Assembly (NCBI GenBank): GCA_022447885.1
Contig: JAKUTA010000028.1
Span: 1-10,336, forward strand
Direction: 5' to 3'
DNA: 10,336 nt
Origin: Candidatus Poseidoniales archaeon
Lineage (GTDB): Archaea > Thermoplasmatota > Poseidoniia > Poseidoniales > Thalassarchaeaceae
This document shows, piece after piece, positions 1 through 6,229 of the stretch. The notes under the pieces were generated by a model. That model was not told where the DNA came from, did no database searches, and saw nothing but the letters and a program-made list of their open reading frames with translations. Within the stretch, counting starts at the first letter, position 1. Each line of letters opens with the position of its first letter. The position numbers were made by a program, and so were the translations under genes.

Positions 1-167
1 CACCCGGTGTGGTTGTGGCCACCCGGACCCCATTGGGTGACCGTGGATGGTTGAGCCTGGGTGGGGAGCACCATCGGTGTCCATGCGGCCAGCAACATCA
101 GCGTCACCAGCAGCAGACTACGGATGTGGATAGCGTTCAAAGAACGCCTGTGCGAATATGCATCCAT
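1..167 (-). CDS. Partial secreted or membrane-anchored protein with N-terminal signal peptide
   Basis: The minus strand is open from an ATG at 167 to the window edge, giving 55 residues of the N-terminus; the rest lies to the left. The sequence shows a textbook signal peptide: a basic n-region with R7, R8 and R16, a hydrophobic core at about residues 18-34 (LLLVTLMLLAAWTPMVL), and a likely signal peptidase I site after A38 (PTQA/QPS). The mature start contains QWGPGGHNHTG, which is polar and Gly/His-rich. A TATA-like element sits about 30 bases upstream of the ATG, and there is no Shine-Dalgarno site, which fits a leaderless transcript. The function cannot be told from this fragment. The protein is exported or membrane-anchored by inference from the signal peptide alone. 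Confidence 0.75.
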   Translation of the reverse strand, partial: MDAYSHRRSLNAIHIRSLLLVTLMLLAAWTPMVLPTQAQPSTVTQWGPGGHNHTG

Positions 168-190
168 GCCCGTGACGCTTTTGCAATTGC

Positions 191-202
191 TTATCAATAA
201 AG
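191..202 (-). promoter_or_regulatory. TATA-like element for the left-edge secreted gene
   Basis: On the minus strand this reads CTTTATTGATAA, an A/T-rich island in GC-rich DNA. Its core (TTTATTGA, 201 down to 194) is centred about 30 bases upstream of the ATG at 167. This matches the spacing of an archaeal TATA box to a leaderless start. The assignment rests on motif and spacing only. Confidence 0.45.
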
Positions 203-211
203 TGGGTTGAT

Positions 212-226
212 GTATCCTACGGATAC
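212..226. promoter_or_regulatory. Palindrome in the divergent promoter region upstream of maeB
   Basis: GTATCC-TAC-GGATAC is a perfect inverted repeat with 6-base arms and a 3-base spacer. It lies between the divergent left-edge gene (start 167) and maeB (start 332), 45 bases upstream of the first and 106 upstream of the second. The size and place suit a dimeric regulator's operator. An arm this short can arise by chance, so this is a candidate only. Confidence 0.3.
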
Positions 227-318
227 CTTGCGATTTTCTTGCCTTGGTAACCCTGTTTCGCTATTCTGGCGAAAGGGGAACGCACATATTGGAGGGGGTC
301 GGCCGAATGGACGGAGCC

Positions 319-323
319 GGTGA
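319..323 (+). promoter_or_regulatory. Shine-Dalgarno-like GGTGA that decides the maeB start
   Basis: GGTGA is complementary to the usual 3' end of 16S rRNA and ends 8 bases before the ATG at 332. It favours that ATG over the in-frame GTG at 320, which overlaps the motif. A longer purine tract, GGAGGGGG at 291-298, lies further upstream. It is better spaced for an out-of-frame ATG at 307 than for maeB. Confidence 0.45.
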
Positions 324-331
324 CCACACCG

Positions 332-2617
332 ATGAGCAAGGACGAGCAATTGCGCAAGGACTCACTCGCCTACCACGCATCCAACCCGCCGGGGAAGATG
401 CGCACGGTACCGACCAAACCGCACGCCACCCAGAGGGACCTCTCGCTCGCTTACTCCCCGGGGGTCGCGTACCCCTGTCTGGAGATCGAGAAATGGCCGG
501 AGAACGCCTACAAGTACACCGCCAAGGGAAACCTCGTAGCCGTCATCTCGAATGGTACCGCCGTGCTCGGCCTCGGGGACATCGGGGCGCTGGCCAGCAA
601 GCCGGTGATGGAGGGGAAGGGACTGCTGTTCAAGGCGTTCGCCGACATCGATGTGTTCGACATCGAGCTCGATGCAAAGGATGTTGACTCGTTCGTCGAG
701 ACGGTGAAGAGAATCGCGCCCACCTTCGGTGGAATCAACCTGGAGGACATCGCCGCTCCGGAGTGCTTCGAGATCGAGCGCAGGCTGGTGGAGGAGTTGG
801 ACATCCCGGTGATGCACGATGACCAGCATGGGACCGCCATCATCTCGGGTGCGGCGCTGCTGAACGGGCTGGAGGTGGTTGAGAAGAACATCGAGGATGT
901 GAAGGTGGTCGTCTCGGGCGCCGGAGCATCCGCGCTGTCATGTTCCGAGCACTGGCTGCTGCTGGGAGTGCGCCCGGAGAACATGCTGCTGGTCGACTCG
1001 AAGGGGATCATCACCGAGTCACGGCGTGACGACGAGGGGATCAACGAGTACAAGGCGCGCTTCGCGCGCGACGTCGACGACGGTAACCTCGCAGACGCGA
1101 TGAAGGGGGCCGATGTGTTCCTCGGCCTGTCGGTGGGCGACATCGTGAGCGGCGACATGCTGCTTTCGATGGCGCCGCGCCCGCTCGTGTTCGCGCTCGC
1201 GAACCCCGACCCGGAGATCATGCCGGACGTGGCGAAGGCCGCCCGGCCGGATGCCATCGTCGCCAGCGGTCGCTCCGACTTCGCCAATCAGGTGAACAAC
1301 GTGCTCGGCTTCCCGTACATCTTCCGCGGCGCGCTCGACTGCATGGCCAAGGGTATCACGGCCGGAATGAAGATGGCCGCCACCAAGGCGCTCGCGGCCC
1401 TCGCCAAGGAGCCGGTTCCCGACACCGTCTCACAGGCATATGGACTCGACAGCATCCAGTTCGGTAAGGAGTACATCATCCCCAAGCCGTTCGACCGGCG
1501 GGTGCTCGTGTGGGTGGCATCAGCGGTGGCGGAGGCTGCCGTGGCCGAGGGAATGGCGGGCATAGAGAGCAGCGAATTCAGCATCGAGGAATACCGTGAG
1601 GAACTGGAGTCACGACTCGGGCTCACCCACACCGTCATGCGCAGCGTGATCAACCGCGCCAAGGCGGATGTCAAGCGCATCGTCTTCCCTGAGGGTGACC
1701 ACCCATCGGTCATCCGCGCCGCTCACGTGCTCATCCAGGAGGGCATCTGCGAGCCGATCCTCCTCGGTTATGAGGACCGCATCCAGCGCCGCAAGGAGGA
1801 GTTGGGGCTGGATTTCGAATGCGAGTGCATCGACATCCTGCAGGACCCGCGGCGCAAGGGCGTCTACATGGAGGAGTTGGCCGAGCGGCGGGCGCGCAAG
1901 GGTGTGACGCTGTACGATGCCGAGCGGCTGCTGAAGTCACGCATGTACTTCGGCGCGGCGATGGTGCAGAACGGAGATGCTGACGGCTTCGTCGGTGGGC
2001 TGAGCCGCGCCTACCCAGCCATCCTCAGGCCGTGCCTCGAGGTGATCGGCACCGACCCGAACGCTCACCGGTTGGTGGGGATGTACATGATGGCCATCAA
2101 GGGACGGCTGCTGTTCATCGGTGATGCGACCGTGAACATCTACCCGGACACGCGCACGCTGGCAGAGATCGCCGTGCAGACAGCGCGCGTGGCGCGTAGG
2201 TTCGGCGTGCTGCCGCGGGTCGCGATGCTCTCATTCTCCAACTTCGGCTCCAGTCGCGAGATGCGCTCGAACCGGGTCGAGGAGGCGGTCCTGCTCGCTC
2301 GCGAACTGGACCCGACTCTCATCATCGACGGGCCGATGCAGGCGGACACCGCGCTCGTTCCCGACATCCAGGAGAAATTCCCGTTCATGGAGTTCAGCGG
2401 CCCGGCGAACGTGCTCATCTGCCCTAACCTCGCAGCCGCGAACATATCCTACAAGCTGCTCGACCATCTAGGTGATGCGGAGATGACCGGCCCGATCCTC
2501 GAAGGGACTGCCAAGCCGGTGCAGGTGCTGCAGCAGGGCGACGGTATGCGCGACGTGGTCAACATGGCCGCCATCTGCGCGCTCGACGCCCAGCGGCACG
2601 CCCAAGAGACCCTCTGA
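332..2617 (+). CDS. maeB: NADP-dependent malic enzyme fused to a phosphotransacetylase-like domain (MaeB)
   Basis: The protein oxidatively decarboxylates malate to pyruvate, normally making NADPH, in the cytoplasm at the junction of the TCA cycle and pyruvate/acetyl-CoA metabolism. From the ATG at 332 it has 761 residues, close to the 759 of E. coli MaeB. The malic enzyme part (about 1-430) has SLAYSPGVA with the catalytic Tyr at 41, NGTAVLGLGDIGALASKPV, and MEGK with the probable catalytic Lys at 96. It also has metal-binding acidic residues in INLEDIAAPECFEIE (136-150) and MHDDQHGT (161-168), the nucleotide-binding GAGASA (196-201), and NNVLGFPYIFRG (322-332). The C-terminal part (about 440-761) is phosphotransacetylase-like, with RIVFPEGDHPSVIRAA and FGAAMVQNGDADGFVGGLSRA. 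In characterised MaeB enzymes this domain is regulatory, binds acetyl-CoA and does not supply PTA activity. An in-frame GTG at 320 would add four residues. The NADP preference is taken from the family, not read from the sequence. Confidence 0.95.
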   Translation: MSKDEQLRKDSLAYHASNPPGKMRTVPTKPHATQRDLSLAYSPGVAYPCLEIEKWPENAYKYTAKGNLVAVISNGTAVLGLGDIGALASKPVMEGKGLLFKAFADIDVFDIELDAKDVDSFVETVKRIAPTFGGINLEDIAAPECFEIERRLVEELDIPVMHDDQHGTAIISGAALLNGLEVVEKNIEDVKVVVSGAGASALSCSEHWLLLGVRPENMLLVDSKGIITESRRDDEGINEYKARFARDVDDGNLADAMKGADVFLGLSVGDIVSGDMLLSMAPRPLVFALANPDPEIMPDVAKAARPDAIVASGRSDFANQVNNVLGFPYIFRGALDCMAKGITAGMKMAATKALAALAKEPVPDTVSQAYGLDSIQFGKEYIIPKPFDRRVLVWVASAVAEAAVAEGMAGIESSEFSIEEYREELESRLGLTHTVMRSVINRAKADVKRIVFPEGDHPSVIRAAHVLIQEGICEPILLGYEDRIQRRKEELGLDFECECIDILQDPRRKGVYMEELAERRARKGVTLYDAERLLKSRMYFGAAMVQNGDADGFVGGLSRAYPAILRPCLEVIGTDPNAHRLVGMYMMAIKGRLLFIGDATVNIYPDTRTLAEIAVQTARVARRFGVLPRVAMLSFSNFGSSREMRSNRVEEAVLLARELDPTLIIDGPMQADTALVPDIQEKFPFMEFSGPANVLICPNLAAANISYKLLDHLGDAEMTGPILEGTAKPVQVLQQGDGMRDVVNMAAICALDAQRHAQETL

Positions 2618-2708
2618 GTCATTGGCTTCGTGCCCGCTCATCCGGACAGCACCTGCTGGCGGCGGTAATGCTTGATACCCGGCTGTGTGAGGGAGGGCCG
2701 GTGGTCCT

Positions 2709-2792
2709 CTGACGGATGGCGAGGATACTCTGAATCCCGATGATGAACTCCTGCTCCAGGGACTGTTCGTTCGCATCTGGCGTCACCTGAAG
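2709..2792 (+). other. Possible N-terminal extension of the decarboxylase (no ATG/GTG/TTG start)
   Basis: The decarboxylase frame stays open upstream of GTG 2793 to a stop at 2688-2690. The encoded residues from 2739 (DDELLLQGLFVRIWRHLK) are amphipathic and protein-like, leading smoothly into the annotated start. The other plus-strand frames here give only short ORFs with poor composition. No ATG, GTG or TTG occurs in frame in this stretch. CTG codons at 2709 and 2730 could serve, the first 12 bases after a GGGAGG at 2691-2696. The rest of the 175-base gap from maeB (2618-2708) shows no other gene. Confidence 0.35.
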
Positions 2793-4145
2793 GTGCAGTC
2801 GGCCGACGACGAGCCGCTGACCAAGGCGACCACTCCCGACAAGCTGCTCAAACAACTCGATCTGGCGGTATCCCACCATGGGGTGGATGCGGATGCCCTT
2901 CTGCGCTTGATCGATGTCTATCTCGAAGAGGCGGTGCGCACGCGCAACCCCCGCTACCTACAGTCACTGTGGGGTGACACGACCATCCCCGGGCTCGCCG
3001 GGGACATGCTCGCCTCGCTGACGAACACCTCGATGCACACCTACGAGATCTCTCCGATGGCCACCCTGATCGAGCAGGAGATGGTACAGACGATGGCGCA
3101 CATCGCCGGCTTCGACGTCGGTGAAGGAGTGTTCACCAGCGGTGGGTCCATCGGCAACCTCTACGGCTTGCTGTGCGCCCGCGACTGGAAACTTCCGGGA
3201 GTCCAGCACGACGGTCTGTCCGGCAGAACCCTGGTGGCGTTCGTCTCCGACGAATCACACTACTCGGTGAACATGGCCATCAACGTGCTCGGCATCGGTC
3301 TGGACCACCTGATATCCATCCCCTGCGACGCCGACGGAAAGATGGACGTCGCCGCCCTCTCTCAAGAGATCGACAACCAGAAACGAGCGGGGCGAATGCC
3401 ATTCTGCGTAGTGGCCACCGCCGGCACGACCGTGCGCGGTGCGTTCGACCCGCTGCCCGAGATCGCCGAGGTGTGCGCGCGCGAATACCTCTGGCTGCAC
3501 GTCGACGCCGCCTGGGGGGGTGCCGCGCTGCTCTCGCCGAAACACCGCTCCCTGCTGGCAGGCATCGACCTCGCTGACTCGCTCTGCTGGGATCCGCACA
3601 AACTGATGGGCATGCCGATCTCCTGCTCGGTGTTCCTGGCGCGCAAAGCCAACACGCTCGCCAAGGCATGCTCCCACGGCGATGAGGCGAACTACCTGTT
3701 CCATGAAGAGAACGCTGGGGTCGACCGAGGACGCATCAGCCTTCAGTGCGGTCGACGCGTCGATGCGCTGAAACTGTGGCTGGCGTGGAAGTCGCTCGGC
3801 CACTCAGGATGGCAGGAGCGGGTGGATCGCTGCATGGAAACAGCGGCGGAACTCGAGGCGAAGGTTCGCTCCCACGCACGCCTGGTGCTGATGTCCGAGA
3901 GGCAGTTCACCAACGTCTGCCTGCGCTACGAGCCGGCGGATTCCGACGGCGTGGACCTCGACGCGCTGAACTCCAGCATCCGCGAACGCATCTCCACAGA
4001 GGGGCGCTTCATGGTCACCAAGGCGGTGCTCGGCGGTCAGGTGATCATCCGGCCGGTGATCGCCAATCCCGATGTCGACGGAGCGATGCTCGACGAGTTG
4101 CTGACGGAGATCGTGCGGCACGGTGACGAACTGAGCGGTTCCTGA
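2793..4145 (+). CDS. PLP-dependent group II decarboxylase, glutamate / cysteine-sulfinate / aspartate type
   Basis: This is a cytoplasmic pyridoxal-phosphate enzyme of the fold-type I group II amino-acid decarboxylases. From the GTG at 2793 it has 450 residues. Visible hallmarks are TNTSMHTYEISP (78-88), TSGGSIGNLYGL (115-126), SHYS with the cofactor-stacking His at 156, HVDAAWGG with the PLP-pyridine Asp at 238, and DPHK with the Schiff-base Lys at 270. ISLQCGRRVDALKLWLAWK (315-333) follows. The TYEISP, AGTTVRGAFDPL and LQCGRRVDALKLW segments are closest to the animal-type GAD/CSAD and bacterial aspartate 1-decarboxylase (PanP) branch. I therefore expect an acidic substrate: glutamate, aspartate or cysteine sulfinate. 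Which one cannot be decided here, and products would be GABA, beta-alanine or hypotaurine. The GTG start has no ribosome-binding site, and the reading frame is open and coding-like upstream to 2691. The true N-terminus may thus be longer. The stop directly abuts the stop of convergent rlmH. Confidence 0.9.
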   Translation: MQSADDEPLTKATTPDKLLKQLDLAVSHHGVDADALLRLIDVYLEEAVRTRNPRYLQSLWGDTTIPGLAGDMLASLTNTSMHTYEISPMATLIEQEMVQTMAHIAGFDVGEGVFTSGGSIGNLYGLLCARDWKLPGVQHDGLSGRTLVAFVSDESHYSVNMAINVLGIGLDHLISIPCDADGKMDVAALSQEIDNQKRAGRMPFCVVATAGTTVRGAFDPLPEIAEVCAREYLWLHVDAAWGGAALLSPKHRSLLAGIDLADSLCWDPHKLMGMPISCSVFLARKANTLAKACSHGDEANYLFHEENAGVDRGRISLQCGRRVDALKLWLAWKSLGHSGWQERVDRCMETAAELEAKVRSHARLVLMSERQFTNVCLRYEPADSDGVDLDALNSSIRERISTEGRFMVTKAVLGGQVIIRPVIANPDVDGAMLDELLTEIVRHGDELSGS

Positions 4146-4583
4146 TCAGCCGCGGTGGTAGGGTGAACCGCGCTCGATCTCGGACGCGCGGTAGAGTTGC
4201 TCGAGCAGCAGCACCGCCGCCAGTTCGTACGTCAGGGTGAGCGGGCCGAGTGAGAGCGTCTCGTGGGCGGCAGCAGCCTCGCGAGTGAAGCCCTCGACCG
4301 GACCCACCGCCAGGTGAACCGTGTCCGTGCCCAGCTTCCACTCCTTCCAGCGCTCGCACAGCCATTCAGTGGAGCCGGATTCGCCCTCCTCATCCAGCAG
4401 CAGCAACCTCCCGCCGCCTGCCTGACGACTGACTCGGTCGAGATACTCGTCATGGCTGAGCTTGCCTGCGTGCTGCACCAGCCGCACCCCGCGACCGGCC
4501 AGTCGCTCGGCGTACATCTCGATCAGGTCCGCGCAACCGCGCTCTCGCGCTCGGCCATGCGTGTGCACGACGATGCGGGCCAT
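4146..4583 (-). CDS. rlmH: 23S rRNA (pseudouridine-1915 N3)-methyltransferase, RlmH / SPOUT family
   Basis: RlmH uses S-adenosylmethionine to methylate N3 of pseudouridine 1915 in helix 69 of large-subunit rRNA, at the subunit interface of assembled ribosomes. The chosen ATG at 4583 gives 145 residues, against about 155 in E. coli. The family's segments are in order: LLLDEEGESGSTEWL (60-74), the SAM-binding glycine loop here AVGPVEGF (92-99), and the C-terminal trefoil-knot segment LSLGPLTLTYELAAVLLLEQ (110-129) followed by YR, then GSPYH (139-143). The usual glycine loop has GG where this protein has GP. ATGs at 4610 and 4646 would add a Pro- and Arg-rich leader (PKPPLQPP) that family members lack, so I prefer 4583, whose product begins MARIVVHTHG. 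No Shine-Dalgarno site is seen. Its stop touches that of the convergent decarboxylase. Confidence 0.9.
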   Translation of the reverse strand: MARIVVHTHGRARERGCADLIEMYAERLAGRGVRLVQHAGKLSHDEYLDRVSRQAGGGRLLLLDEEGESGSTEWLCERWKEWKLGTDTVHLAVGPVEGFTREAAAAHETLSLGPLTLTYELAAVLLLEQLYRASEIERGSPYHRG

Positions 4584-4672
4584 CGGTGGTTGCAGTGGGG
4601 GTTTGGGCATCAGGGTTGCGCGGCCGAAGTGAGGGCGAAGGCTCAAGGCGAGAGAGTGTCAGAAGGGAAGTG

Positions 4673-5005
4673 ATGGGATGGTGGCCGTTCAAGCGCAGGA
4701 CGCGCATCATCGCCAGCGACCCGCACATGCGCGGAACCCGGCTCTGGCTCCAGGAGCTCCAAGAGGGGTGTGAGCGGAACTTCGACAACCATGCCGAGGG
4801 ACAGCGGATCGTGCGCCATCTGCAGGTAGAATGGACGGAAGCGCATGCTGAACAGGAGGTCAGCGACGAATTGCTCGAAGGGTTGGACCGCAGGGCATTC
4901 CGGCTGCTGCGCGCTGACGCCGATGCGTGGCTGCGCTGGCTCGACGACGAGGAATTCTGGAGTCCTGGCTGGCGCGGTGATGACGGCGAGCCGTCAGCCG
5001 ACTGA
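4673..5005 (+). CDS. Hypothetical small acidic helical protein, 110 residues
   Basis: I do not recognise this protein. From the ATG at 4673 it begins MGWWPFKRR, a short aromatic and basic head. A probably all-helical, strongly charged middle follows (about 20-90, with RLWLQELQEG and RAFRLLRADADAWLRWLDD), and the tail is acidic (GDDGEPSAD). No signal peptide, membrane segment or metal motif is visible. In-frame start codons further upstream would extend it over low-quality Arg/Gly/Glu sequence towards rlmH's start, so I reject them. It lies 29 bases before the multi-pass membrane gene on the same strand and may be cotranscribed with it. It probably is a real gene, because codon composition is GC-rich at third positions and the frame is intact. 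Confidence 0.6.
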   Translation: MGWWPFKRRTRIIASDPHMRGTRLWLQELQEGCERNFDNHAEGQRIVRHLQVEWTEAHAEQEVSDELLEGLDRRAFRLLRADADAWLRWLDDEEFWSPGWRGDDGEPSAD

Positions 5006-5034
5006 CCCATAGTGGGGTTCATTTCCTCTCCACG

Positions 5035-5781
5035 ATGCCGGAAGGGCGAGGTGAGGATGTGCTCGGCTGGACGATGCTGTTCGCGCTCATCGGCGGCGCG
5101 CTGTTGTGGTACAGCAAACACCAGCCGTTTCCCGAGATCTCAGGACTGCACGGACGGGGGTGGCTGCTCATCGCCGGGTTGCTGCTCATCGGCGAGCAGG
5201 CCCCGACCCAGACGGCTGACCTGAGCGAGGTGAGCGCGCTGGTGGCCTGCGGACTTGGCGGAGTGGGCGTGCTCGCCGGCGTACGCCACATGTCGGTGAC
5301 CCGGCGAGATGTCGTGGTGGCACCACTCTCGGGCCTGTTGCTCTGCTTCGGCGCCATCGCGATACTTGCATCCGGATGGCAGCAGTTCACTGGAGTGGAG
5401 CAGATCGGCGCGTTCTTGCTCGCCGCGTTGCTGATTCTCGGGGAGATCTACCTGTTCTTCCGCGGGATGATCGTCGGCACCACCGGGCGCATGTGGTCCG
5501 CGGCCGGCATGCGCCAACTCGAGCGGGGGCTGCTGCACGGCCCGCCGGGAGCGATCGCTTGCTTCGAACGCTCATGGGACGCTGAGAACGAATACATCGA
5601 CGCGATGAGCCATGCGGCGCTGGTGCGCATTCACGCACACCTGAAGAATAGTGAACTGGAGCGAACCCACCGCGAGCGACTGGCTCGACTCGGTGGAGAG
5701 GAGGCGGTGGACGGCAGATGGCTCAAAGAGGTCGAGAAACGGCTCAGGAGACTCACACCGCCGAGCGATGAGTCGGAATGA
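5035..5781 (+). CDS. Multi-pass integral membrane protein with charged C-terminal domain, unknown function
   Basis: The 248-residue protein has about five hydrophobic segments: 11-27 (GWTMLFALIGGALLWYS), 42-54, 64-84, 93-114 and 122-143. A soluble, highly charged C-terminal domain of about 100 residues follows (145-248). This tail contains GAIACFERSWDAENEYIDAM (172-191), which has the rhythm of a single TPR-like helical pair, then an Arg/Glu-rich helix. No catalytic or metal motif and no family is recognisable to me. The ATG at 5035 places the first membrane segment right after a short polar head. It follows the 110-residue acidic gene by 29 bases. Its stop codon overlaps an ATG (ATGA at 5778-5781), but I think the next gene starts later. 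Confidence 0.75.
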   Translation: MPEGRGEDVLGWTMLFALIGGALLWYSKHQPFPEISGLHGRGWLLIAGLLLIGEQAPTQTADLSEVSALVACGLGGVGVLAGVRHMSVTRRDVVVAPLSGLLLCFGAIAILASGWQQFTGVEQIGAFLLAALLILGEIYLFFRGMIVGTTGRMWSAAGMRQLERGLLHGPPGAIACFERSWDAENEYIDAMSHAALVRIHAHLKNSELERTHRERLARLGGEEAVDGRWLKEVEKRLRRLTPPSDESE

Positions 5782-5821
5782 ACGGAACTACCAGATTCCG
5801 TAATACGGGGAATAATTGGGT

Positions 5822-5838
5822 ATACCCCGTGGGGGTAT
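5822..5838. promoter_or_regulatory. CsoR-like palindromic operator candidate
   Basis: ATACCCC-GTG-GGGGTAT is a perfect inverted repeat with 7-base arms and a 3-base spacer. It sits just upstream of a TATA-like element for the 90-residue membrane gene. Operators of the CsoR/CstR family (copper, persulfide and related sensors) have this type of A/T-flanked C-run facing a G-run, as in ATACCC...GGGTAT sites. A second small palindrome, CCGTA-A-TACGG, lies at 5798-5808. The regulator itself is not in this window. Confidence 0.4.
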
Positions 5839-5847
5839 CATGGGGGG

Positions 5848-5857
5848 ATTCAAATAG
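5848..5857 (+). promoter_or_regulatory. TATA-like element for the 90-residue membrane gene
   Basis: ATTCAAATAG is an A/T-rich island centred about 27 bases upstream of the ATG at 5880. No Shine-Dalgarno site follows. Spacing and composition match an archaeal TATA box driving a leaderless transcript. The palindrome at 5822-5838 lies 9 bases upstream, where a bound regulator could interfere with or help TFB/TBP loading. Confidence 0.4.
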
Positions 5858-5879
5858 TCTGCAAGCGGATTCACCATTG

Positions 5880-6152
5880 ATGATAGTAATCAAGAATAAG
5901 GTCGGAAAGTCCGGTCTTTCCTTCTGCTGGACCCTTGTGATGGCCTGGCTCGGGGCCAATTTCCTCTCGCAGATCGTCTACATCATCAACTATGGGACAC
6001 CTTACGACGGCACGGCGATGCTGCTGCAACTGGGCGGATGGTACTGGGTGGTCGTGCTGGTCGAGGTGCTGTTCTGGATCATGTTCGGCACGCTCATCCT
6101 GCAGAAGATCCGCTCGCGCGGTGATCAGCAGCCCACCGCCAGCACCGTCTGA
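5880..6152 (+). CDS. Small two-helix membrane protein, unknown function
   Basis: From the ATG at 5880 the product has 90 residues with two strong membrane helices, about 13-36 (LSFCWTLVMAWLGANFLSQI then VYII) and 53-76 (GWYWVVVLVEVLFWIMFGTL). They are joined by a short polar, Gly-rich loop (NYGTPYDG), and the tail is basic and polar. A longer reading starting at 5778 would overlap the upstream stop as ATGA. However, the 34 extra codons are A/T-rich with unusual codon choice for this genome, and they contain the palindrome and TATA-like element. They look like promoter rather than coding sequence. The protein could be a small accessory or regulatory membrane subunit. I see no family motif and give no function. 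Confidence 0.65.
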   Translation: MIVIKNKVGKSGLSFCWTLVMAWLGANFLSQIVYIINYGTPYDGTAMLLQLGGWYWVVVLVEVLFWIMFGTLILQKIRSRGDQQPTASTV

Positions 6153-6229
6153 ACGGTCTTTCACCAGTTTTCTGTCCGCCCTGAACTTGATAGCCGCGGT
6201 GGGTGGAGCACTCTGTACGGGATTCTGCC

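Noticed and set aside
9..200. Plus-strand frame of 63 residues at the left edge
   Set aside because: It is antisense to the signal-peptide gene and has a His/Gln/Arg-rich shadow composition.
508..1287. Minus-strand open frame of 259 residues inside maeB
   Set aside because: It is Ser/Thr/Ala-rich antisense reading of a highly conserved MaeB region, with no motif and no promoter. Long antisense frames are expected at this GC content.
3255..3803. Minus-strand open frame of 182 residues inside the decarboxylase
   Set aside because: It lies wholly opposite the PLP-binding core, whose conserved motifs prove the plus-strand frame. Its composition is not protein-like.
4450..5121. Minus-strand open frame of 223 residues spanning rlmH's start and the 110-residue gene
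   Set aside because: It is Ser/Arg/Pro-rich low-quality sequence that overlaps the verified rlmH frame and reads antisense to a better plus-strand gene.
5822..5838. Reading the ATACCCC/GGGGTAT palindrome as a transcription terminator
   Set aside because: No T-run follows on either strand. It sits directly before a TATA-like element and start codon, which suits an operator better.
5778..5879. Upstream start at 5778 for the small membrane protein with ATGA stop/start overlap
   Set aside because: The added 34 codons are A/T-rich with atypical codons and carry the palindrome and TATA-like element, so I treat them as promoter DNA. The ATGA overlap could still be real if homologues prove longer.
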